From the NCBI GenBank assembly GCA_009809945.1, contig WTPW01000029.1:497295-561294 (forward strand): 64,000 nucleotides of DNA. Direction: 5' to 3'. The notes beneath the pieces were generated by a model. That model made no database searches and was not told where the DNA came from. It worked only from the letters and a program-made list of their open reading frames with translations. The position numbers and the translations under genes were made by a program. Positions 26,519-38,102 of the stretch are shown piece after piece. The first letter of the stretch is position 1. Each line of letters starts with the position of its first letter. The stretch comes from Gigaspora margarita (taxonomy: Eukaryota; Glomeromycota; Glomeromycetes; Diversisporales; Gigasporaceae).

Positions 26519-27724
26519 CAGTGTTTAAAATTGGCATGCGGAATTTGCGGAGCGCAGATTAAATATTTATTCTGCAAGTTTTTTTTTTAATACATGCGGA
26601 TTCCGCAAATATAAAAAAACAAAATTCCGCAGAATTTCCGCATATTATATATTTTTTTTTATTCCGCAGTTTCGATATGAGGTGAATCTGTGGACACTTG
26701 TTATATAAAACCAATCTTCTCTATATAGAGATAATGTATAAGCTTTAATCTCAATATAACGAAGGATTTTAAAATTCTCAATTATTCTGCATAGAAATAC
26801 TACGGCAAGAATAATTTGTGCTTAATAGCAACTATTCTATGCATACTGCTTAAACTTAAATAAGCATCTACGGAATTAACTAATCTCTAATGCATTAGAT
26901 TAAGAACGCTATTTTTGACAATTTTAGTAAATGGCTAGTATAATTATTATGGTATGGTATTAAAATCAAAAGTCACGCATGCTCAAAATTGCAATAATTT
27001 GTCTGGCATACCTGAAATGAATTTTATTTGGTAAAAACATTTGCATTAGCGTTAGTTGTAAATTATGCACAATTACAGAATATGCACCCAGAAATAGCAA
27101 TTAATTTGCGCAAGGGATATATGATAATGAGAATGAAAATAGCAGGTTCCATAGAGAGGGAAGGACATTGTAATCTATAGCTGAATGGATGTTTGTTGGC
27201 ATAATCTCACACCCTTGTTTTCATGCAGCCTTTTATTGAATTAGTAGTTACTATATATGGAAGGTAATTAATAGTTTGATTATGCGGACCTGCCCCAAAC
27301 CTGATTACCAAATTCAGTCTTGTTTCTGTCGCTGGTTTTATAGTTTTCCTTCTCCTGCTTATCATTTTTTTGATCTATCCTATCAACTTATGTTGATTCA
27401 AACATGATTGTAATTAAGTAATTTGATTCAATTATGGAATTAGTTAAAAATTCTTAACTGAGCGGAAAAATAAAAAAGCTAGTTTTACATATTAAATTAA
27501 TTTTTGCACTATATTGTTATTAATAAAAAATGTAATCCGCATATTAATAAATAATTCTGCAACTATATTGTTAATAAAAAATGTAATCCGCATATTAATA
27601 AATAATTCTGCAACTATATTGTTAATAAAAAATGTAATCCGCATATTAATAAATAATTCCGCAACTTTTATTAAAATATTAAATGTATTCTGCATATAAT
27701 TTTAAAATCCAATTTTAAACACTG
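26519..27724. mobile_element. nonautonomous hAT-like element, 1206 bp, 8-bp target duplication
   Basis: A perfect 8-bp duplication, TCTGTAAC, stands at 26511-26518 and 27725-27732. The ends are CAGTGTTTAAAATTGG and its exact complement at 27709-27724. The subterminal part carries many copies of TTCCGCA or TGCGGA words in both directions (26530-26670). A tandem repeat of about 52 bp lies at 27508-27668. An 8-bp duplication with CA..TG-type ends is the signature of hAT. No transposase is present. Confidence 0.92.
27508..27668. repeat. tandem repeat, three units of about 52 bp
   Basis: The unit contains TTGTTAATAAAAAATG, TAATCCGCATATTAAT and AAATAATTCTGCAAC. It lies near the right end of the hAT-like element and includes the same TCCGCA word as the subterminal region. 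The open frames on both strands here come from the repeat itself. Confidence 0.85.
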
Positions 27725-27732
27725 TCTGTAAC

Positions 27733-29344
27733 AGAATTTTTATAGTTATAATTTTAATGCAGCTAACTTGCCTTAATCACATAAAATTATAATTTCTAAT
27801 ACAAACTAACTCAACTTTATAAATTATGGTTATTAGGATATTGAGCAAGTTCTGTAAAAATCTTTCTAGTAGAAATTATGATAATTCCATTGAAAATTCA
27901 CTTGAGTTTAATCGCATATAAGTCAGTATTTTGGGGCAAACTAAAATTTAACGTAATTCATGATAGAAATGCAATAATTCTGATATAAACTAACTAGATA
28001 TTTAACATATTCCATGTATCAGTGAAATGTTGAATAAGTTTTGAAAGAAGATATTACAATAATTTGAATACAACCAACTCAATCGCTTATATGGTGATTA
28101 AATTGTTTAAAATAAACATATCATTACTCTAGTTTTAGTGTGACAATGTTGCGCATATTTTAATACTATTTTAACATATTTTAATTGTATGCGTGATTGT
28201 ACTGCACAGTATCTTATTATTTATACTACAATCTTATATACATGCATAACAAACGTCATGGTGTGTTAGGATTATTACATTTTCTATAATTGTATTATAC
28301 TTATAATTATCAATCGACGCACGGAACAATTAAAATTATAACTTTCTAAAAATGAATAAATAAAGATCAATAATCCTACCAAATAGGAATTCATGTAAAT
28401 GTACTTAGGTTTATAGTGACCTCAATTCGGCATCAGCTGCGATAATTAAAATAAAAATCAAAAAACAGCATATGAACTGTAGTATTATACAAAGTGTTAA
28501 TATTATAACTGTATTACATTCCTGGTTTTAGCATAACTGTGTTATGCAGCTATCCTAATTAGTATGAGTAAAGTTACTTGACTAAAATGAGATATATGAC
28601 CAAATTATCTAGTACAATTTCTATCTAAATTTGATATGCAATATCATATAATTATGATAGCCAATCAAAACCTTGGTTTTATATAGATATGATAAACTAA
28701 TAGTACCATCTCCCCCCTAATAAATTATATAATAAACGGCATGCCTCTTATTACTTTTCTGCTTAAATTCTAATAAAACTTACTTAAGACCCATAATGAT
28801 AATATGATTTGAAAAAAAATACACAAACTCTATATTATCATAACTAATTTAATATGCTTGAAAAATGTAATTAACACAAATTGCATTATAGCAAATTATA
28901 AAATTCTTATTTATACTAATTTAGCATAATGATTGTTATTAATAAAGACAATATAATATAGTATTTGATTTAATTTGCTAATAGCTTATTTTAAAAGAAA
29001 TAAATTTACAAGCAACTTATTTATGAAGATTAATTTAAGTTAATTTCACTGACAATTTCTTTTACCAACAGCTTATTTTACCAACAAGTTTTTTTATAAA
29101 TCGTACAAACCTTATTTAGTTCAAACCTGACTCTTACAACAATGGCTTGAATTACATGTTAGTGTTAATAAAATAAACTGTTTGTAAAATAAACTTGTTC
29201 ATAAACTTATTGTCTGTAAAGTAAGCTGTTAATGAAGTAATATGAACATGAGCTGAATTCTGATTTTAGTTTGATCAAACTATTTAAGATCAGTTACTTC
29301 TTATTTAATTTCTTATTTACTTTAAATTAATTAATTATTATAAG
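27733..29344. other. intergenic; weak inverted-repeat region at about 28980-29235
   Basis: No gene supported. Around 28980-29235 the words AACAGCTTATTTTAC and CAACAAGTTT recur in opposite directions (29070-29095 and 29175-29235), like a small decayed foldback element. Ends and target duplication are not readable. Confidence 0.4.
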
Positions 29345-30157
29345 GGTGTGACAATCTAGAGACGTGGTCAGGTTGTAACCCCCCAAGCAGCAGGTTGAAA
29401 GTTCAAATCCCACTGTCAATGATAATGAAAATTAGGCCTGTGTTATGGTAACCGTGGCTCAGATCAGTTGGGTGAGAAACTGTAACCTTGGTTTCACCAT
29501 CTTGAATGGGAACTCTTAGGCACAATAGTGTTTGTTATACCAAAAAATTCAAGGAACTGGAAAAGCAGAAACCTGTTTAGGAAGTCCTGAATAAGGAGGT
29601 AGATTGGATCTCTCATGGTGCTACTATAAATAAGGTCAGTGCTGGGATCCTAACGAACCTTATAAGGGCAAGGGAGGTACCTAGCGGTTCAGAATCTGAA
29701 CTGCAAGTGTTAGTATTATGCAGATGTGCTGGTACTGAAAATCTATGGATAACCACAAAATAGAACAAGATGGTCCAATGGTATAGTATGTTCTGATAGA
29801 AGCGCATGAAATCTTCTGACCTCTCCAAGTGAAGTCAGTGCGACAGGTCGCTTCTGGGCAGGAAAGGTCGCTTTTGGGCAGACGAATACAAGCTAGGGAA
29901 TGTTGGATCAGGCTTAAAAGAACATAAATAGATGATGAATTAATAGGTAGATCATAAACCAGAGAGTTTAAATAGGCAACTTCCATAGTTGGTTTATAGG
30001 TATGGCAGCTAGTATAGAACCTTCGGGCGGACTACTTAAATTAGGCACCAAAAGTGCACATGTGGCTAGTTGTACTCTCATTTATGTGACAAATATTATG
30101 GTAGTTGGATATATATGACACATAGGCACTAGCAAAACTGTCTAAGATAAAAAAAAA
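29345..30157 (+). mobile_element. SINE-like retroposon with tRNA-like head, copy 1 (longest)
   Basis: About 810 bp, clearly richer in G and C than its surroundings, ending in an A-run at 30147-30157. The head carries an A-box-like word TAGAGACGTGG (29357-29367) and a B-box-like word AGTTCAAATCC (29400-29410), 43 bp apart start to start, which suits an internal RNA polymerase III promoter. The ends of the head, TGACA and TGTCA, can pair like an acceptor stem. Several body segments recur in reverse at 4104-4781 and 43057-43286. Its own target duplication is not convincing because the flanks are AT-rich. No reading frame in it looks coding. Confidence 0.8.
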
Positions 30158-30268
30158 AATAATTATGCCATTTGCCTACTATATTATTATAGACACTTTT
30201 GAAAATTTTATATTGAGCCAAATAAATAAGATATAAAACTAAAAATTGTATAAAATATTATTTAAATT

Positions 30269-31015
30269 TGTGTTCTGACCCAGGTAAGTCTCACCTGGAT
30301 CACCCGCAGGTGGGCGGGTAACCTGGGTTGAATTATGGCCACCGAGTGGTCAACCTAAGGGTCACCTGTGGGTCAACCTGCAGGTCACCCATGGGTCAAC
30401 CTGCAAGTCAACCACATGGGTGCCTGTATAGGTTGGTTATAATAGGTAATGTTTTGTTTAAAATTACTTATTTTAGCTGTGTATTTATTGTTTCTAGTTT
30501 CACTTGTATACTTTATATTATTTATTTCCATAATTATTCTTGACTGCATTGTAATACAAGTATTGGATATAATGTACAAGCTGATCAAACAAATTGAAAA
30601 GAGAGAAAGAGAAAGAGATAAGAAAAAGAGAAAAAGAGAGGAAAAGAAAAAAAAAAGGGAGTAAGAAAAGAAAGGGAGAGAGAAAGAAAGGGAGAAGGAA
30701 GTAAAAATAGTATAAAATGTCTTTTTTTTTTAAGTTTTTTTTTTCTTTTTTTCTATGCCAATTTTTTTATTTTGTTTTTCTCTTTTTTTTAACCTACTTT
30801 TTTTTTAAATTACTTTTTTTTTTTTTCTTTTTTTTTTTTAGTATTAGACTGCTATCTATGGGTAACTCGTAGCAAAAATTTTTATTACCTAGTGTTCATT
30901 CGGGTCACCTGAGTGCCTGTAGCAGAATTTTTCTATTACCTAGTGTTCATCTGGGTCACCCAGATGACCCACCCGTGGGTGACCCAGGTTGGGATTTTTG
31001 TGACAGGTCAGAACA
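30269..31015. mobile_element. inverted-repeat element with arrays of GGGTCA/CAACC motifs, about 747 bp
   Basis: The left end reads TGTTCTGACC and the right end GGTCAGAACA. Just inside each end are many copies of GGTCACC, GGTCAACC and their complements (30280-30425 and 30895-31000), often forming small palindromes such as GGTGACCC with GGGTCACC. The middle is low-complexity: a purine run at about 30598-30700 and T-runs at about 30722-30840. The arrangement resembles a nonautonomous DNA transposon with subterminal binding sites. The target duplication is unclear. Confidence 0.65.
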
Positions 31016-31734
31016 CTAATTTAAATATTAAGCTTTTAAATAAAAAAAAGAAGTTTGCTATTTATTACCACTTGTGATTATTACTAGTGATCAATTTACC
31101 AATTAAAATTTGGGATTAGTTTAACATGTAGATCAATTTTTGTATAACAAAAACAAAGAATTTTTTAAAAATTGCTAAAATTGTTTCGAACCTAAAATTT
31201 TGTCTATAAAACTATCTTTTTTTATACAATAAAAGTTTCTTGCTAAATTTTACTATATTTAAAGCTCTATTCTAATCTCTAATCTTTACCCTTATACTAA
31301 AATTAAAGAGATTTAATTTTTTTTATTTAATTAAAGTTGTTTGTTTTGTTTATTTTGTTTTATGCATTATAGATTACCAGTAATGATCACCACTAGTGAT
31401 AAGTAGTAATTTACAAAAACAAATTATAAAATTCTATGTAGTACTTTTTAAAATAATTAAATTTAAAAATTTTTTGGATTTTTTCATTTGTACAATTTAC
31501 TAGTAAAAATTTTACATTTAAAAATTTTTTAAAATTTTTTTAATTTTAAATTTAAGAAATTCAATAATATTTGCTATTTCCACAATTGTTGCACAAAAAT
31601 TTCTATTTTTAGATTAAAATAATAAATCTAATTCTAGCTCTAACCTTACTTTTAACTCTAACCCTAACTTTAACCCTAAACCTAATAAGTAAATCTTCTT
31701 TGGCTTCTAGTTAAAAGTTGTAGAGCTCACTTTT
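31016..31734. other. intergenic; degenerate telomere-like words at about 31635-31685
   Basis: AT-rich, no gene. At about 31635-31685 CTAACCCTAAC and ACCCTAAACC words appear, degenerate copies of the TTAGGG complement. They are too few and too diverged to be a telomere. Confidence 0.5.
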
Positions 31735-33341
31735 TTGATTCTAATAGTTGGTAAGTATGATAATAGATTTGTTTTACAGCAAATCATTATAGAAATTATA
31801 AATTTAATATAACCTTATCTAAATCACTTATGTTACTATAGTTGTCACCAAATACTGTAACAGAATTTTTTTTACAGAAAATTGCTATAGAAATCAAGAT
31901 CATTCTAACACAAAACTAACTAAGCCTGTCTAAATCACTATTGCCACAATAGTCGGAAGTATGGTAACAGAATTTTTTTTACAATAAATCACTATAGAAA
32001 TCACAATTCTTCTAATACAAAACTGACATAACTCTATCTAAATCACAATAGATAGTAAGTATGGTAACAGAATTTTTTTTTTTAGCAAATCATTATAGAA
32101 ATCTCAAATCTAACATAACCCTATCTAAAATCACTTACGTTACTATAGTAGTCAGCAAATACAGTAAAAATTTTTTTGCAAATACTTGCTATAGAAATTA
32201 TGATCATCCCAACACAAAACTAACTAAGCCTGTCTAAATCACTGTTATCACAATAGTAAGTATGGTAACAGAATTTTTTTAAAGCAAATCGCTATAGAAA
32301 TTACAATTCTTCAATACTAATTAACATAACTCTATCTAAATCACCTATTTTGCCACAATAGTTAGTAAATATGGTAACAGAATTTTTTTATAGCAAATCG
32401 CTATAGAAATCGCAACTATTCTAGCACAAATCTAATATAACCTTGTCAAAATTACTTATTATCACAATAGTTAGTAAGTGTGGTAACAGTTTTTTTTATA
32501 GCAAATCGCTATAAAATTTAATACAAAACTTACAACTCTATCTAAATCACCTATTTTACCACAATAGTTAGTAAATATGGTAACAGAATTGTTTTATAGC
32601 AAATTGCTATAGAAATCATGATCATTCCAGAATAAATCTAACATAACTCTGCCAAAATTACTTATGTTATCCAATAGTTGATAAGTGCAGTAACAAAATT
32701 ATTTTACAGTAAATTGCTATAGAAATCATGATTCTTCTAATACAAAACTAACATAACTCTATCTAAATCACATATTTTACTACAATAGTTGGTAAGTATT
32801 GTAACAGATTTGTTTTATAGCAAATCATTATAGAAATCATAAATCTAACATAACCTTATCTAAATCATTTATGTTACTACAGTTGTTGCCAAATATGGTA
32901 ACAGAATTTTTTTTACAGAAAATTACTATAAAAATTATGATCATTCTAACACAAAACTAACTAAACCTGTCTAAATCACTGTTATTACAATAGTCAGTAA
33001 GTATGGTAACAGAATTTTTTTACAATAAATCGCTATAGAAATCATGATTCTTCTAATACAAAACTGATATAACTCTATCTAAATCACAATAGTTGATAAG
33101 TATGATAAAAGAATTGTTTTTTACAACAAATCATTATAGAAATCACAAATCTAACATAACCCTATCTAAAATTACTTATGTTATAACAGTAGTTGGCAAA
33201 TACAGTAACAAATTTTTTTGCAGAAAATTGATATAGAAATTATGATTATTCCAAAACAAAACTAACTAAGCCTGTCTAAATCACTGTTATCACAATAGTA
33301 GTAAGTATAGTAATAGTATTTTTTTTAAAAAAATCGTTATA

Positions 33342-33695
33342 CAGTACCGGACAGCAAAACGCATCCACTTTTTATTAATAAAAACTTTAAATCATTATAA
33401 CTTTTTCAAAACAAGTTGAATCAAAAAAACCTTTGATAAATTGATAGATTTTTTGCTATACTGCATTTCTGTCGAAGGATTTTTTATTATTGTTTGTTTT
33501 AAAGGAGTTATTATGAGTTAAAGTTTATAATAATTTAAAAAATTGGCATTTAATATAAAAAAAAGAAAATATATATGTTTAATTAACCAATTAGAATCAA
33601 TTACATCAAAATTAGCCAATTAGAATTGATTACATAAGCATCAAAAATTGGTGCTCTATATGAATAGAGTGGATGTCTTATGCTGTTCAGTACTG
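33342..33695. mobile_element. TA-target MITE inside the satellite, 354 bp
   Basis: The left end is CAGTACCGGACAGC and the right end, complemented, CAGTACTGAACAGC. The arms match over about 29 bp and include ATCCACT. It interrupts a monomer between GTTA and GAAATT. The intact form of that site in neighbouring monomers has a single TA there. The flanks are TA on the left (33340-33341) and TC on the right (33696-33697), so one base of the duplication has changed. This is the Tc1/mariner pattern. There is no transposase. Confidence 0.88.
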
Positions 33696-35689
33696 TCGAA
33701 ATTATGATTCTTCAATACTAAATTAATATAACTCTATTTAAATCATCTATTTTGCCACAATAGTCGATAAGTATAGTAATATTAAGTTTTTTTTAGAGCA
33801 AATCACTATAGAAATTGCAATCATTCTAGCACAAATCTAATATAACCCATCAAAATTACTTATATTATTACAATAGTCGGTAAGTGCGATAACGTTTTTT
33901 TATAGCAAATCGCTATAAAAATCACAATTCTTCAATACAAAACTTACAACTCTATCTAAATTACCTATTTTACTACAATAGTCAGTAAGTATAGTAACAG
34001 AATTGTTTTATAGCAAATCGCTATAGAAATCATGATCATTCTAGAATAAGTCTAACATAACCCTGCCAAAATTATTTATATTATCACAATAGTTGGTAAG
34101 TGCGGTAACAGAATTATTTTATAGTAAATCACTATAGAAATCATAATTCTTCCAATACAAAACTAACATAACTCTATCTAAATCACAAATTTTACTACAA
34201 TAGTCAGTAAGTATGGTAACAGATTTGGTTTATAGAAATCATTATAGAAATCATAAATCTAACATAACCTTATCTAAATCACTTATATTATTACAGTTGT
34301 TGCCAAATGCGGTGACAGAATTTTTTTTACAAAAAATCACTATAGAAATTATGATCATTCCAATACAAAAGTAACTAAGCCTGTCTAAATCACTATTATC
34401 ACAATAGTCGGTAAGTATGGTAACAGAATTTTTTTACAATAAATCATTATAGAATCACTATTCTTCCAATACAAAACTGACATAACTCTATCTAAATCAT
34501 AATAGTCAGTAAGTATGACAACAAAAATTTTTTTTACAACAAATTATTATAGAAATCACAAATCTAACATAACCCTATCTAAAATCACTTACATTACCAC
34601 AGTAGTTAGCAAATATGGTAACAAAGTTTTTTTGCAGAAAATCACTATAGATTCCAATACAAATCTAACCAAGCCTAAATTACTGTTATCACAATAGTTG
34701 GTAAGTATGGTAACAGAATTTTTTTAAAAAAAATCGCTATAGAAATCACGATTCTTCAATAATAAATTAACATAACTCTATCTAAATCACCTATTTTGCC
34801 ACAATAGTCAGTAAGTATAGTAACATAAGTTTTTTTAGAGCAAATCGCTATAGAAATCATAACTATTCCAGCACAAATCTAACATAACCCTGTCAAAATT
34901 ACTTATATTATCACAATAGTCAATAAGTGCGGTAACAGTTTTTTTTACAGCAAATCACTATAAAAATCATGATTCTTCAATACAAAACTTACAACTCTAT
35001 CTAAATCACCTATTTTACTACAATAGTCAGTAAGTATAGTAACAGAATTGGTTTACAGCAAATTGCTATAGAAATCATGATCATTCTGAATAAATTTAAC
35101 ATAACTCTGCCAAAATTACTTATATTATTACAATAGTTGGTAAGTGTGATAACAGAATTATTTTACAGTAAATCACTATAGAAATTATGATTTTCCAATA
35201 CAAAACTAATATAACTTTATCTAAATCACATATTTTATCACAATAGTCAGTAAGTATGATAACAGATTTGTTTTATAGCAAATTATTATAAAAATCATAA
35301 ATCTAATATAACTTTATCTAAATCACTTATATTACTATAGTTGTCACCAAATATAGTAACAGAATTTTTTTTACAGAAAATCGCTATAGAAATCATGATC
35401 ATTCCAACAAAAAACTAACTAAGCCTGTCTAAATCACTGTTATTACAATTGTCAGTAAGTATGGTAAAAGAATTTTTTACAATAAATTGCTATAGAATTC
35501 CAATACAAAACTGATATAACTCTATCTAAATCACAATAGTTGGTAAGTATGATAACAGAAAATTTTTTTTATAGAAATCACAAATCTAACATAACCCTAT
35601 CTAAATCACTTATGTTACTACAGTAGTCAGCAAATATAGTAAAAATTTTTTTTTGCAAAAAATCGCTATAGAAATTACAATTATTTCAA

Positions 35690-35745
35690 GAGCACCACAC
35701 GTGCCTCACATGCAATCATATCTGAGATAGTCTAAAAAAAAATTA
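35690..35745 (+). mobile_element. very short A-tailed insertion in a monomer
   Basis: About 55 bp foreign to the satellite, GC-richer (CACACGTGCCTCACATGC), ends in an A-run. It is followed by TTATGATCATTCCAAC, which repeats in diverged form the monomer text before it. That looks like a target duplication of about 16 bp, so this may be an extremely 5'-truncated retroposon. Confidence 0.5.
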
Positions 35746-37448
35746 TGATCATTCCAACTAAGCCTGTCTAAATCACTGTTATCACAATAGTCAGTAAGTA
35801 TGGTGACAGAATTTTTTACAACAAATCGCTATAGAAATCACGATTCTTCAATACTAAATTAATATAACTCTATCTAAATTACCTATTTTGCCACAATAGT
35901 CAGTAAGTTTGGTAACATAATTTTTTTTAGAGCAAATTGCTATAGAAATCATGACTATTTTAGCACAAATCTAATATAACCCTGTTAAAAGTACTTATAT
36001 TATCACAATAGTTGGTAAGTGCAGTAACAGTTTTTTTTACAGCAAATCACTATAAATCACAATTCTTTAATACAAAACTTACAACTCTATCTAAATTATC
36101 TATTTTACCACAATAGTAGTAATATAGTAACAGAATTGGTTTATTAGCAAATCACTATAGAAATTACAATTATTCCAGAATAAATCTAACAGAATTCTGC
36201 CAAAATTACTTATGTTATCACAATAGTTGGTAAGTGCAATAACAGAATTATTTTACAGTAAATTGCTATAGAAATCATGATTCTTCCAATACAAAACTAA
36301 CATAACTCTATCTAAATCACATATTTTACCACAATAGTCGGTAAAGTATGATAACAGATTTGTTTTACAGCAAATCATTATAGAAATCATAAATCTAATA
36401 CAACCCTATCTAAATCACTTATGTTACTATAGTAGTCAGCAAATATGGTAACAGAATTTTTTTTATAGAAATTGCTATAAAAATTACGATTATTCTAACA
36501 CAAAACTAACTAAGCCTAAATCACTGTTACCACAATAGTCAGTAAGTATAGTAACAGAATTTTTTACAATAAATCGCTATAGAAATCATGATTCTTCTAA
36601 TACAAAACTGATACAACTCTATTTAAATCACAATAGTCATAAGTATGGCAACAGAAATTTTTTTTATAGCAAATCATTATAGAAATCACAAATCTAATAT
36701 AACCCTATCTAAATCACTTACGTTACCTCATTAGTCGACAATTATAGTAACAAATTTTTTTTTTGCAGAAAATCACTATAGAAATTACAATCATTCCAAT
36801 ACAAACCTAACTAAACCTGTCTAAATCACTGTTATCACAATAGTCAGTAAGTATGGTAACAGAATTTTTACAATAAATCGCTATAGAAATCATGATTCTT
36901 CAATACTAAATTAATATAACTCTATCTAAATCATCTATTTTGCACAATAATCGGTAAGTATAGTAACATAATTTTTTTAGAGCAAATCACTATAGAAATT
37001 GTGACCATTCCAGCACAAATCTAACATAACCCCATCAAAATTATATTATCACAATAGTTGGTAAGTGCAGTAACAGTTTTTTTTTTACAGCAAATCGCTA
37101 TATAAATTACAATTTTTTAATACAAACTAATATAATATAATCTATGTTACTACAATAGTCAGCAAGTATAGTAACAGCTATAGAAATCATCATTCTAGAA
37201 TAAATCTAACATAACCCTGTCAAAATTACTTATGTTATTACAATAGTTGGTAAGTGAGGTAACAGAATTATTTTACAATAAATTGCTATAAAAATCATGA
37301 TTCTTCCAATACAAAACTAATATAACTCTATCTAAATTACATATTTTACTACAATAGTTAGTAAGTATGGTAACAGATTTGTTTTACAGCAAATCATCAT
37401 AGAAATCACAAATATAACATAACCCTATCTAAATTACTTATGTTACTA

Positions 37449-38102
37449 TCCCTTAGATTGTAGTAGGATACAGGCAAATTTGCCTGCGTTTTTGCACTTT
37501 TTTTGCTCTGATTTACTTTTTTTAAATATCAAGATAATTAAATAAAACTTTGTACAATTATATTTGAAAACAAGAATTACTTTTTTGCAAAATTAGTTTT
37601 TATATTGTAAGAAAAAAATTTTAAGTTATATATAAGCTAAAAATAGATATCTTTAAGAAAAAAATTTTTTAAAAAATTTTATCACAATTTTTCTGTAATC
37701 TTATTTAGTTTTAGTTTTAAAGCTATAGTTTTTAAAACAATATTGTAGTTTTATAAAGGATGATAACTTTTATTATTGCAACTTGAATGATTTAATTGTA
37801 AAAATCAAGACTTGTATTAGAAGTGAAAGTTTTTTTTATAGACGGGAACATATAAAATTTAAAAAAATCTAAAGAAAAATTTTAATAGTAAAAATGCTAA
37901 TACAAGAAATTTAAATTTTGATTATACTAAAGTTTTCTAATAATTTTAAAAAATTTTTATAACTAAGTTACTAAAACAAAACTCAAAAAATATTTTTTAC
38001 TTAGAAAAGGTTTAGCTAAAATCAATATTTAAAATTTTATTAAAATTTTATTAAAATTTTTAAAATATGCAGGCAAATTTGCCTGTGTTACAATCTAAGG
38101 GA
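37449..38102. mobile_element. TA-target MITE inside the satellite, 654 bp
   Basis: The ends are TCCCTTAGATTGTA and its exact complement. Next to each is a copy of the palindrome CAGGCAAATTTGCCTG. TA stands on both sides (37447-37448, 38103-38104). The neighbouring monomer at about 36425 shows the empty site, GTTACTATAGTAGT, with a single TA. Target and ends fit Tc1/mariner. The interior is AT-rich and noncoding. Confidence 0.92.

Noticed and set aside
27492..27699. Small genes on both strands over the 52-bp repeat
   Set aside because: The frames repeat the same residues because the DNA is tandemly repeated; no start or domain supports coding.
29345..29420. A functional tRNA gene
   Set aside because: A- and B-box words and an acceptor-like pairing exist, but the T-stem does not pair and the sequence continues into an A-tailed repeat. 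It is a tRNA-like SINE head.
31635..31685. Telomere or subtelomere end
   Set aside because: Only a few degenerate CCCTAA words, inside the window and not in a long array.
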